Assembly: GCA_001897035.1 (NCBI GenBank)
Contig: MKRS01000303.1
Location: 1 to 10,874 of the forward strand
From: Bacteroidales bacterium 45-6
GTDB lineage: Bacteria > Bacteroidota > Bacteroidia > Bacteroidales > Dysgonomonadaceae
Reading direction: 5' to 3'
Length of the DNA: 10,874 nucleotides
Part shown: piece after piece, positions 1-7,647 of the stretch
Layout: each line of letters starts with the position of its first letter
Numbering within the stretch: the first letter of the stretch is position 1
The notes under the pieces: generated by a model
Databases searched by the model: none
What the model was told of the DNA's origin: nothing
What the model saw: the letters and a program-made list of their open reading frames with translations, nothing else
Program-made: the position numbers and the translations under genes

Positions 1-3000
1 TGAATTCACTGCTTGAAGACACCCGGACGGGCACCATCTGGGTGGGTACGGAAGGCGCACTATACAAATACCATCCAACCCTGAACCAGGTGGAAGAGAT
101 CAGTGCATTCCACGACAATTCCATCAAGTCGCTGGCTTTGGATGACAACCACAACCTACTGCTGGGAACCGACAACGGCTTGTATTGCTACGACGGAGAC
201 CGGAACAGGGTGGAACATTCCCTGCACGACTCGCGCAACAGTGCCTCTCTGATAAACAACATTGTCTGGAGCGTATTTGCCGACAAGAACGGCAACATCT
301 GGATGGGCACCGACAACGGCATATCGCTCGCCCGCTTCAACAGATCGCTACAGCCGGTTCCCATTGCCTCCATAACGGGCGTGGGCGACGGTAACCGTTT
401 TTATTCAATCTTCAAGGATTCCCGCCATAATTTCTGGCTCGGTGGCACTAACGGGCTGATAATGGCCAATTCTGTCGCCAATCAGTCCGGCGAAGCGTTG
501 TGGTATAAAATGGGGGACGCCAAATATCCGATTTCGCACAATAGAATACGTTACATTTATGAAGACCCCGACCAAAACCTTTGGATAGCTACGGACGGCA
601 GCATAAACCGCTATGATTATCAAAAGAAACAATTTGTACACTACTCGATCGTTGACTCTTCGAAAACATTCAATTCCAACTGGTCATACTACATGTTCCA
701 AGACAGCCGGGGAAAGCTTTGGGTAGCAACTTGTTTAGGCGGGATATTCGTTGTTGACAAGAAGAAACTGATGAATTCGCCGGGGACATATATGGCGGAA
801 AAAAATTATTCGACCAAGAACGGATTGTCTGGCAATTTCGTCAACCAGATTGTGGAAGACAACATGGGCAAAGTGTGGGTACACCTCTACAACAATGGAA
901 TCAACAAGATCGACCCTCGCTCGGGAAAAATCGAGAGAATCGAAATCGGCCCAAAGGGAAATAGACAAAACCCAAACTACATAATTAGGGATTCAGACGG
1001 CTTCATGTGGCTGGGCACCACCAACGGTTTGACCAGAATCAACCCGATAGACAATCGCTCGGAATTTATTCGGTTCGACACATACGGACAAAACGAGGTG
1101 ATGGCGCTCCATGAAGTGGAAGGAGACATTTGGGTCTCAACGGTGGACGGCATCTTGGCGGTGAACAAAAAGAGTTTTCGGATCAGGAGGCTCAACATCC
1201 CCAACAAATCCTATTCGTGCCTGTATTACGACCGGGAAAACAAGAAAGTATATCTGGGAGGGGTGGACCAGATCATGATCCTTGACAACAATGTACTGAA
1301 GGAATCTTCCGCTTTTTCCCATGTTGTGCTAACTGGCCTCTATATCAATAACAAATTATTGGCTGCGGACATTCAGCCGGCAAAGCAAAGCATCCGCTAC
1401 CTTTCGGATTTGGCACTCGATTATCAGGAAAACAACCTGACCTTCGAATTCTCCGACCTGAATTATTCGGACGAAGGCGCTGCCAAATTTGCGTATCGTC
1501 TGAAAGGGTTGGACAAGGATTGGAGCGTATTGAAGCAGAATGTCAACCGGATAACCTTCTCCAACCTGCCGTATGGCGGCTACACCTTGGAGATAAGCAA
1601 ACTCGACGAATCGGGCAAACCTGCACCTGGCGGCAAAGAGTTCAACTTCACCATTTCCCCACCCTGGCACTTGTCCATCTGGGCCAAACTGCTCTACGTG
1701 GCGGCAGCGATGAGTCTGTTGCTGTGGACAGCTAATTTTTTCCGGGTGAAGCACAACTTGCGGATAGAACGCATTGAAAAGGAAAAAACGGTGGAGTTGA
1801 CAAATCTCAAATTAGATTTCTTCACCAATGTGTCGCACGAATTCAAGACTCCGTTGAGCATGATTATAGCACCCGTAAGCAAACTGCTGTCGGAGACAAA
1901 AGACATTTCCAAGAAAAGACAATTAGAGACAATCCAGCGGAACGCCTTGAAACTAAACTCGCTGATAAGGCAGGTGCTGGACTTCAACCGGAACGAAGGA
2001 AACCTGAGTCCAAATCTGGTGCTGGCAAAAATGGAGTTTGTGGAATTTGCCCGCAGTATTTTCTCGATGTTTCAGGAAGATGTCAAGGAGAAAAACATAG
2101 ACTTTTCTTTCAGTAGCAATCAACAGCAACTCTACCTGATGGTGGACACCCTCAAAATGGAAGCCCTGCTCTCCAATTTGCTTTCCAATGCCTGCAAATT
2201 CACGCCAGACGGTGGGCAGGTGTCCATGCGTTTGAACTACAATACGACCAATCAAACCTTAGCCATTATGGTCAGCGACACTGGCATCGGCGTGCCAGCC
2301 AACGAGACAGGCTATATTTTCGAGCGCTACTACCAGTCTTCAAAAACAGCCAGGAGAAAAGAAGGAAGTGGTATCGGCCTCTACATCGTCAAAAAATATG
2401 CAGAGCAGCACGGCGGAACGGTAAGCGTGCAGTCGGAAGAAAATCAGGGAACTACCTTCACCGTGTCTTTGCCCGGATTGGGAGATGCTATGGAAAACAT
2501 CCCCGCCCAAACAAACGCTGAATCTGGAAAGGAAGACGAACCCGAAATACTAATTGTGGAAGACGAACCCGAAATAGCGGAATTCATCCTCAACCTTTTG
2601 TCAGAGAAATACCGCTGCAAAGTGGCAGAAAACGGAAAAATCGGATTGGAACTGGCTGAAAAGGTCCATCCCAAATTGATAATCTCGGATATCATGATGC
2701 CCGTGATGAATGGCCTGGAGATGGTGAAACGACTAAAGAAGAACACACAAACAGCAGTGATCCCCATCGTCCTGCTCACAGCCAAAGACGACCGTGACAC
2801 CGAACTCGAAAGCCTAACCCTGCATGTGGAGGCATTTGTTTCCAAGCCATTCGACCCGCAACTGCTGTTTTCGCGAGTGGAGCAAGTGATTGCCAGCCAA
2901 CAACAGATGCAGGAAAAACTGCGGTTAGAGGCAATCACTACCCCGAAAAAAGAGGAAGTAGTGTCGAGCGATGAAAAGTTCCTTTCGGAGATCATCGAGA

Positions 3001-3284
3001 TCATCGAGCAAAAGCTCAGCGATTCCGATTTGAATGTGAATGCACTAAGCACAGTCTCGGGAATTAGTTCAAAACAGATATACCGGAAGGTCAAGCAATT
3101 GACAGGAATGGCACCGGTGGAATTCATCCGTTCGGTAAGGCTGAAGAAGGCGGCGATGCTGCTTTCGCAAAAGAAATTCACCGTGGCAGAAGTGATGTAC
3201 ATGGTGGGATTTTCTTCCCACTCCTATTTTTCTAAATGCTTCCAGGCTGAGTTTGGAAAAACGCCAAAAGAGTATGTCGAATGA
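1..3284 (+). CDS. Hybrid two-component system sensor/regulator (HTCS), 5'-truncated by window edge
   Basis: One-protein signalling chain that senses a ligand in the periplasm and controls transcription; in Bacteroidales these usually control polysaccharide-use loci. The frame is open to the left edge, so the start and signal peptide are missing. Numbering from the GTG codon at 42 (an internal Val, not a start), about ten propeller repeats of the W-x-G-T-x-x-G-L type fill residues 1-440. A Y_Y_Y domain follows (about 457-537), then a membrane segment (about 544-567) and a HisKA domain with phospho-accepting His599 in an H-E-F-K-T-P-L motif. The ATPase domain has Asn712/Asn716 (N box), DTGIG from Asp746 and GSGIGL from Gly775. 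The receiver has Asp883, a downstream LLTAKDD and the conserved Lys in SKPF; an AraC-type HTH ends the protein (about 990-1079). All catalytic residues are present. Family members usually have about 1,300-1,450 residues, so roughly 250-350 are missing here. The ligand and target genes cannot be read from this window. Confidence 0.96.
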   Translation, partial: NSLLEDTRTGTIWVGTEGALYKYHPTLNQVEEISAFHDNSIKSLALDDNHNLLLGTDNGLYCYDGDRNRVEHSLHDSRNSASLINNIVWSVFADKNGNIWMGTDNGISLARFNRSLQPVPIASITGVGDGNRFYSIFKDSRHNFWLGGTNGLIMANSVANQSGEALWYKMGDAKYPISHNRIRYIYEDPDQNLWIATDGSINRYDYQKKQFVHYSIVDSSKTFNSNWSYYMFQDSRGKLWVATCLGGIFVVDKKKLMNSPGTYMAEKNYSTKNGLSGNFVNQIVEDNMGKVWVHLYNNGINKIDPRSGKIERIEIGPKGNRQNPNYIIRDSDGFMWLGTTNGLTRINPIDNRSEFIRFDTYGQNEVMALHEVEGDIWVSTVDGILAVNKKSFRIRRLNIPNKSYSCLYYDRENKKVYLGGVDQIMILDNNVLKESSAFSHVVLTGLYINNKLLAADIQPAKQSIRYLSDLALDYQENNLTFEFSDLNYSDEGAAKFAYRLKGLDKDWSVLKQNVNRITFSNLPYGGYTLEISKLDESGKPAPGGKEFNFTISPPWHLSIWAKLLYVAAAMSLLLWTANFFRVKHNLRIERIEKEKTVELTNLKLDFFTNVSHEFKTPLSMIIAPVSKLLSETKDISKKRQLETIQRNALKLNSLIRQVLDFNRNEGNLSPNLVLAKMEFVEFARSIFSMFQEDVKEKNIDFSFSSNQQQLYLMVDTLKMEALLSNLLSNACKFTPDGGQVSMRLNYNTTNQTLAIMVSDTGIGVPANETGYIFERYYQSSKTARRKEGSGIGLYIVKKYAEQHGGTVSVQSEENQGTTFTVSLPGLGDAMENIPAQTNAESGKEDEPEILIVEDEPEIAEFILNLLSEKYRCKVAENGKIGLELAEKVHPKLIISDIMMPVMNGLEMVKRLKKNTQTAVIPIVLLTAKDDRDTELESLTLHVEAFVSKPFDPQLLFSRVEQVIASQQQMQEKLRLEAITTPKKEEVVSSDEKFLSEIIEIIEQKLSDSDLNVNALSTVSGISSKQIYRKVKQLTGMAPVEFIRSVRLKKAAMLLSQKKFTVAEVMYMVGFSSHSYFSKCFQAEFGKTPKEYVE
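2531..2576 (+). repeat. 19-bp exact direct repeat at the HTCS receiver entry
   Basis: The 19-base unit GGAAGACGAACCCGAAATA occurs at 2531-2549 and again at 2558-2576. The copies are 27 bases apart, start to start, which is nine codons in frame. The protein therefore reads EDEPEI, three residues, then EDEPEI again. The second copy supplies the acidic pocket (Glu-Asp-Glu after the first beta strand) of the receiver domain; the first lies in the linker after the ATPase domain. It may be a small internal duplication or chance codon reuse. Confidence 0.85.
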
Positions 3285-3339
3285 CCCCGTAGCCGCTACA
3301 CGCCGACCGAACAACAGAGCTATCTCTTTTTCTGGGTTA

Positions 3340-3385
3340 GAATAAAAAACAAAGTGCGAAGAGCCATTTCGGTTCCCGCACTTTG
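3340..3385 (-). terminator. Rho-independent terminator of the exported-protein gene, in the convergent gap
   Basis: A 9-bp perfect stem, CAAAGTGCG (3350-3358) with CGCACTTTG (3377-3385), encloses a further inner pairing GAGCC/GGTTC. On the - strand the hairpin is followed by a T run (the A run at 3342-3349 on the + strand). It lies 22 bases beyond the stop of the - strand gene at 3408. No T run follows on the + strand, so it is directional. It could still slow + strand transcripts leaving the HTCS gene, for which I see no separate terminator. Confidence 0.85.
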
Positions 3386-3407
3386 CTGGTTCTATTGCCT
3401 GTTCAAA

Positions 3408-4658
3408 TTATTTATACACCTTCTTAAGCTTGAGCACCGCTTTTTCCAACGATTCTGTAGGTTCGATAATATTGTAGTCGCCCCAAAATTTCTCGTCGTA
3501 GAAACTTTCCACTTTGTCGGACAAGATATCATCGCTACGGAAAGAATCTCTTCCCCCAATCGTTTCGGTTGGGCTATCGTCCCTGTCTGTGACCGCAAAT
3601 TCGGAAATCACCGTATAGTTTGTGGCGAACAGCTTGCGCTTCCAGTCGCACTTAAATTTTATTTCAGAGCGGATGTAGCTCAGCGAAGTGAAGCTCCCTG
3701 TTTTTTTATAATTAATCAGGTAAGACACCTTCGTGGGGGTAAACCTCAACCCGGCTGGTTTCTTCTGCAAGATCCGCTTCGTGACCTTGTCCTTGTCGGA
3801 TATGTCCAGATTTAGTTCGGCACGCGAAAGAGTGTAGCTTTCCTTGTCGATGTAGAGCAGGCCACTGCAGAGAGGATCGTCTATTTTGACGGCCGGAACA
3901 AAAGAGATCACGTAATGCATCCGTCCATCGATGGTCACATAATCGTTGAGTCTGAAACTGTAGTACTGGAGGTCGTTTGCAAAGACATCGGGGTTCTTCA
4001 CCGCATCAAGGTAAACCCCTTGGGTGGGTCCGCCCACCAATTTCACGGCCAGGGTGTCATCGAGTTTGGGGCTGAGTAATTTTCGGCCCTTGAACACCTT
4101 CACCCGATCTTTTTCAACAGAATTGTCGGCATAGGGAGACTTGAGCACTTTGGCCACGGCCTCCGATATGTGGATAAAACGTTTTCCCTTCTGCACAGTT
4201 TCCCTATAGAATCCGATATTCAAAGAGGGATGGCTGTTGTAGTTTGCCGGTATTTTCTTGATTGCCTGCTCCACAACCGCCTTCGGGTCCACTTTCACCA
4301 CCTCTACCTCTTTCAAGATGACAGAATTGGGCTGGAGAAAGAACACCTTGTTGCTTGCATCGGTTTCTTCCATGGTGAACTGAGCCGTTGCATACCCTAA
4401 GGAGGAGATCTCAAGGATCCGGGGCTGATTGCTGCGTTGCACTTTCAGCAAGAATGTACCATCCGCATTGGTGATGGTGCCTACATTGCTACCCTTGACA
4501 CTGACATTCACGTACTCGATTGTCTTGTTAGTTTTCTGATCCTTCACGATACCGCTCACGGTAAATATTGAGTTGCCGCTTTGAGCAAAAACCGGGGTGA
4601 GAAATAACCCGACAAGCAGAAATACACACACTGTAATTGTGATTCGAAACTGCTTCAT
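3408..4658 (-). CDS. Exported carboxypeptidase-regulatory-like domain protein of unknown function
   Basis: A 416-residue protein whose job I cannot name. Residues 1-25 form a clear Sec signal peptide with likely cleavage at VFA|Q and no lipobox, so it is periplasmic or outer-membrane associated. Residues about 33-100 match the CarboxypepD_reg-like beta-sandwich (GIVKD, then ADGTFLLKV and SLGYA), a fold common at the start of Bacteroidota outer-membrane proteins. The remaining 300 residues resemble a Bacteroidales family of proteins of about this size, with landmarks such as GFYRETVQKG, KGRKLLSPK and FKCDWKRKLF; that likeness is from memory, not a search. There is no TonB-dependent receptor barrel, no metallopeptidase motif and no T9SS C-terminal sorting domain, so it is not a carboxypeptidase. 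The ATG at 4658 is placed correctly for the signal peptide. It lies 269 bp behind porN with a terminator between, so it is probably a separate transcription unit. Confidence 0.85.
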   Translation of the reverse strand: MKQFRITITVCVFLLVGLFLTPVFAQSGNSIFTVSGIVKDQKTNKTIEYVNVSVKGSNVGTITNADGTFLLKVQRSNQPRILEISSLGYATAQFTMEETDASNKVFFLQPNSVILKEVEVVKVDPKAVVEQAIKKIPANYNSHPSLNIGFYRETVQKGKRFIHISEAVAKVLKSPYADNSVEKDRVKVFKGRKLLSPKLDDTLAVKLVGGPTQGVYLDAVKNPDVFANDLQYYSFRLNDYVTIDGRMHYVISFVPAVKIDDPLCSGLLYIDKESYTLSRAELNLDISDKDKVTKRILQKKPAGLRFTPTKVSYLINYKKTGSFTSLSYIRSEIKFKCDWKRKLFATNYTVISEFAVTDRDDSPTETIGGRDSFRSDDILSDKVESFYDEKFWGDYNIIEPTESLEKAVLKLKKVYK

Positions 4659-4851
4659 AGAATTTTGATATTAAGGTTATTATAGATAGAGTAAAGTTGC
4701 AAAAAACAATTCACAAATAAAACAAAATCGGCTCTTTTAACATATTAAAGTAAGCTTTCTCCGAGACGGTAAATTTCCTACCGCATAGCCAGAACGCCAA
4801 CTGTTAGCTTTGAACCACAGCCTGCACCAAGGAACCTGCATCTTGCACAGT
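4659..4851 (-). promoter_or_regulatory. Non-coding leader and presumed promoter region of the exported-protein gene
   Basis: About 190 bp without a plausible gene lies between the porN terminator and the ATG at 4658. The half nearest the gene is very AT-rich, as expected of a promoter. I looked for the Bacteroidota -33/-7 pair (TTG and TAnnTTTG). Only imperfect matches are present, for example TATTTGTG on the - strand near 4710, so no start site is assigned. A small 5-bp inverted repeat CGGTA/TACCG sits at 4767-4783, too weak to call a regulator. That the promoter lies here is inferred from the upstream terminator. Confidence 0.4.
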
Positions 4852-4894
4852 AAAAAAAACCTTCGATCATAGCTTTGAAAAGCCTAATCGAAGG
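4852..4894 (-). terminator. Rho-independent terminator of the porP-gldKLMN operon
   Basis: An 8-bp perfect stem, CCTTCGAT (4860-4867) with ATCGAAGG (4887-4894), has a second small stem GCTT/AAGC in its loop. On the - strand it is followed directly by a run of eight T (A run 4852-4859 on the + strand). It starts 33 bases after the gldN stop codon, which suits the end of the T9SS operon and separates it from the exported-protein gene downstream. Confidence 0.9.
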
Positions 4895-4927
4895 AAATTC
4901 CTTACACTATAAGATCAAAAGCGAAGC

Positions 4928-6019
4928 TTATCGTCTGTTCCTCATGCTCCTTTTGGGGGCTGAGCTGGTGCTCGATTTTGTTTGGCTGCCGCTCGATTTC
5001 TGCACACTCGACTTCTGCGTGCTCGATTTCTTGTCCGCAAGAGGCTCGTTCGTCCGTTTTTTTCCGTTACCCGATTTGTAGGCAGCCTTCACCGGCTCTT
5101 TTTGGGCAAGATGCGAGAGGCTGTCGCATTCGGCACAAGTGGCCCATAAGTTTTTCTCGAACTGCGACAATTGTGCTTCAATTTTGGCCTGCTCTTTTTT
5201 CCGGATCGTGTCGTTCGGATAAAGTTGCGCCAAGGCTTGATTTTTCATGTTGGTGGTCTTGTAGATTTCCCCTTGGAACAAGCGTTTACGGAAAAAATCA
5301 TCCACCGTGCCAGTAGAGGCATTGTTCAAGCTGGAGGTAATAATCGGCATGCGGGCAGCATAAGGGCGGATGTTTTCATAAGGAAGCCAAAACAACGGAG
5401 TGGGGATCGCCACTGTTCCAAAGTCATCCTGACGATACAATACCGGACAAATGGCCAACGTCTTGACATCCACCACGGAGTTCGACTGATCGAAATACCA
5501 AGCTTCTTTCACATAGTAAGCAGTCACTTCGTTGCTGGGAACATCGCTATCATCGACAACATACTTGCCGCCTTCTTCGTGGTAGAGAATCTTGAACCTA
5601 TCAAGAAAACCTTCCTTGAATTTGATCTGATATTGATCGGTAAAGATCTCTTTCCCATCGAGAAATTCGTAGGCATTGATACTCCCCGAAGCCAACAACC
5701 TGAAAATCATGGTAAAGAAATTCATCCTGTCGCCAATCGGCTCCACAGGATAATACAAGGGAGCATTTTTTTCTTTGTTCAAGTCCACCAGGCGATAGAT
5801 CTCGCGCATCCAACGCACATTGCTCAAATCCTGGGTCATCGACTGATTCATGTTGGCTGCCCTCACCGACAGTTGGGGAACGGCATTAGCCGCAGCTTGC
5901 TGCGCATTGTTGCGGCGGTTGATCCGGTCACGCGCGGTTTCTTGTGCCGAAGCCGAAAGCGTCAACACCTGCCCCGCAAGCGCAATTATCATTATGGCAA
6001 GAATATGTTTCATCTTCAT
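4928..6019 (-). CDS. gldN: Type IX secretion system ring protein PorN/GldN
   Basis: Periplasmic T9SS component. In Porphyromonas and Flavobacterium it binds the lipoprotein PorK/GldK to build the large ring under the outer membrane and contacts the motor protein PorM/GldM. The product has 363 residues from the ATG at 6019, close to the known size of about 360. A second ATG at 6013 would remove only two residues; the in-frame TTG at 6022 is not needed. Residues 1-25 are a signal peptide ending SASA|Q. The mature part shows family landmarks: VRWMREIYRLVDLNKEKNAP and PLYYPVEPIGDRMN near the start, then YKTTNMKNQALAQLYPNDTI. There is a CAEC motif at Cys295/Cys298. The last 34 or so residues are Lys/Ser-rich and repetitive, ending in a basic RRSM-like tail (KRSMRNRR). 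It follows gldM after 13 bp and is the last gene before the operon terminator. Confidence 0.95.
   Translation of the reverse strand: MKMKHILAIMIIALAGQVLTLSASAQETARDRINRRNNAQQAAANAVPQLSVRAANMNQSMTQDLSNVRWMREIYRLVDLNKEKNAPLYYPVEPIGDRMNFFTMIFRLLASGSINAYEFLDGKEIFTDQYQIKFKEGFLDRFKILYHEEGGKYVVDDSDVPSNEVTAYYVKEAWYFDQSNSVVDVKTLAICPVLYRQDDFGTVAIPTPLFWLPYENIRPYAARMPIITSSLNNASTGTVDDFFRKRLFQGEIYKTTNMKNQALAQLYPNDTIRKKEQAKIEAQLSQFEKNLWATCAECDSLSHLAQKEPVKAAYKSGNGKKRTNEPLADKKSSTQKSSVQKSSGSQTKSSTSSAPKRSMRNRR
4971..5030 (-). repeat. Imperfect 15-bp repeats coding the PorN Lys-Ser-Ser tail
   Basis: On the + strand the core CTCGAYTT(C/T) starts at 4971, 4992, 5007 and 5022, so the last three units are exactly 15 bp apart and the first is 21 bp away. 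Read on the coding strand each 15-bp unit gives a five-residue block K-S-S-x-Q, with a longer variant KSSGSQT and then KSST. Spacing is always a multiple of three, so gain or loss of units keeps the frame. Confidence 0.8.
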
Positions 6020-6032
6020 CAACTTATTCGCA

Positions 6033-7589
6033 TTAATTTACTCTAACCTCCATCGGGGAAATGTCCCTTTCTATTCCGTCGGGACCTTTTGCCCGGACAC
6101 TCGAAATGAAGAAATACTTTCCTCTCGACAAACGTTTGATCTGTTCCTTTTGACGCTCGGAGAAATTAGACCCACTCGACACCTCCGGAATCGCATTTCC
6201 CATTCCATCAATAAATATAGTACTGAAGCTCAGTACCGTGAATGATATATTCAGGAAATCGTCATCTATCGCCGCCTTTAGACCCGATGCTCCAACCAGA
6301 ACGGCTTTCGAGACCCTTCCTCCTTTGAATTTCTTCTGATTACCGCCATCTTCGTATTCGATGAAAGGAGTCGGATCGGGCAAAGCGCGTACCCGGAACT
6401 GCTTGCGGGCCACTTCCTGCGTGCGATCGCCAACCTTCGCCGTGACCACAATAGTAGCCTCCTGACCTACACGGGCAGGGCGGGCAAACCACCTGTTGCC
6501 ATCGCGCGTCAAGGATCCGTTTTGCATCGTGGCGGAAACGTTCTGGCTTGGAACTCCCGGCACGGAAATGCTCAGTTCGTTGGGAATCCCGGCATAGAGC
6601 AAGTTCATCAACACGGGAGCAACGGTTGCCATGGGTTCTATGACGGTATATTCGCTCGAGAATTCACGTCGCAAGATTGAGCCGTCACCGCGGGTAAGTT
6701 CTGCGTAACCTTTGACAGGGAATGTGCCGACAGCACCGGTTCCTGCGCGGTAGATTCCACGCAACCCTCCGTCCAAATATCTTCCGTTGACAAAAAAGCG
6801 CGGCCGTTTTGTCGAATCCTCGGCCGAAAGGATGAGGTTCGCCTCGAAGCTTCCGCCCTTCATGATGATGTTGGACTTAGACACCACGTAGGCATTTATC
6901 TGGTTGACACGGAAGTCGCCTATGTCCACGTTGGCCAAAAGGCTGGAGAGGACTTCCCCTTCCGTCTGCCGTATATCGCTTTGCAACTTGGTAAGCATGG
7001 TGATCGATGCAATCACCGGCATTTGGTCGAAAAGCGATGCTTCCCAATTCTTACCCTCTTTGGCGGCATTCCCATGGGCGATGGTCGCCAAATTTTGCTC
7101 GACCACTTTCTTTTTTCCCGGATCTGAAATCATGCCCATGGCAAGTTTCCGGTAGGTATCGACAGCCAGCCGGAGGTTCTTCCCCCGGTGGGTCAGCGGA
7201 GAAAGCATCACCACTCCAGGTGCATTCAAGTCGTCTTTGTGGTTTATATCCGCCAAAGTAGCCTTTTCCCCATCTGCCTCTTTCACGATGAGCAGCTTCA
7301 GGGATTGAACCGCATAATAAATGGAATCTGTTTTCTTTTTAAAGTCCGATGCCTTTTCATACCAAGGGCCAACTTTGGTTTTATTTTGATTGTAAGCATC
7401 CTGAAATTCTTCCATAATCAGCTGATTGCGGCTCGCGGTATTCTTTATGGAAGAATCAATGCTGCTTTCCACCATCACAAGCCCATCCAATACCTCGGCC
7501 GGGATATTCATCGCCATCAAGGCTATGAATACCAGGTACATGAGGTTTATCATTTTCTGTCTTGGAGAATTCGGACTATTGGTTGCCAT
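6033..7589 (-). CDS. gldM: Type IX secretion system motor protein PorM/GldM
   Basis: Inner-membrane anchored T9SS protein that passes proton-motive energy from the PorL/GldL channel across the periplasm to the PorK-PorN ring. The length, 518 residues, matches the family (about 515). The N-terminus is cytoplasmic and carries the signature PRQKMINLMYLVFIALMAMN; Arg10 aligns with Flavobacterium GldM Arg9, a residue needed for the motor. One membrane helix covers about residues 13-33. The rest should be the four periplasmic domains D1-D4 known from the crystal structures: a helical D1 to about 225, then three beta-rich domains. The ALPDPTPFIEY stretch marks entry to the last domain. The ATG at 7589 fits this N-terminus exactly. 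It sits 58 bp after gldL and 13 bp before gldN, with no terminator in either gap, so co-transcription is likely. Confidence 0.97.
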   Translation of the reverse strand: MATNSPNSPRQKMINLMYLVFIALMAMNIPAEVLDGLVMVESSIDSSIKNTASRNQLIMEEFQDAYNQNKTKVGPWYEKASDFKKKTDSIYYAVQSLKLLIVKEADGEKATLADINHKDDLNAPGVVMLSPLTHRGKNLRLAVDTYRKLAMGMISDPGKKKVVEQNLATIAHGNAAKEGKNWEASLFDQMPVIASITMLTKLQSDIRQTEGEVLSSLLANVDIGDFRVNQINAYVVSKSNIIMKGGSFEANLILSAEDSTKRPRFFVNGRYLDGGLRGIYRAGTGAVGTFPVKGYAELTRGDGSILRREFSSEYTVIEPMATVAPVLMNLLYAGIPNELSISVPGVPSQNVSATMQNGSLTRDGNRWFARPARVGQEATIVVTAKVGDRTQEVARKQFRVRALPDPTPFIEYEDGGNQKKFKGGRVSKAVLVGASGLKAAIDDDFLNISFTVLSFSTIFIDGMGNAIPEVSSGSNFSERQKEQIKRLSRGKYFFISSVRAKGPDGIERDISPMEVRVN

Positions 7590-7647
7590 CTATTCGCTTT
7601 TTAATCAACATTCAACACCGGCTAAGGCAATAAACTCGCGTTGACTA

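Noticed and set aside
42..44. GTG as a start codon for the HTCS gene
   Set aside because: The frame stays open to the left edge and the residues before it (TGTIW) complete the propeller motif, so this is an internal Val.
2444..3202. - strand open frame (252 codons) inside the HTCS gene
   Set aside because: It is antisense to the receiver and AraC domains. The Ser/Phe-rich product is typical of reverse-frame translation.
3286..3302. Small inverted repeat GTAG/CTAC just after the HTCS stop
   Set aside because: The stem is only 4 bp and there is no adjacent T run, so it cannot be supported as a terminator.
3354..3815. + strand open frame (153 codons) starting in the convergent gap
   Set aside because: It begins inside the terminator hairpin and is antisense to the exported-protein gene, with no family features.
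4679..4684. TATAAT-like hexamer on the - strand upstream of the exported-protein gene
   Set aside because: Bacteroidota primary sigma factor uses TAnnTTTG at -7, and no properly spaced -33 element accompanies the hexamer.
4659..4927. Possible small RNA or small gene in the 269-bp gap
   Set aside because: Apart from the porN terminator and an AT-rich stretch I see no conserved RNA fold, riboswitch-like core or start codon with a credible short protein. The short repeated TGCAGG is too small to mean anything.
5171..6046. Long + strand open frame (291 codons) opposite gldN
   Set aside because: It mirrors the gldN coding frame, has no recognisable domain or signal, and gldN is unmistakable on the other strand.
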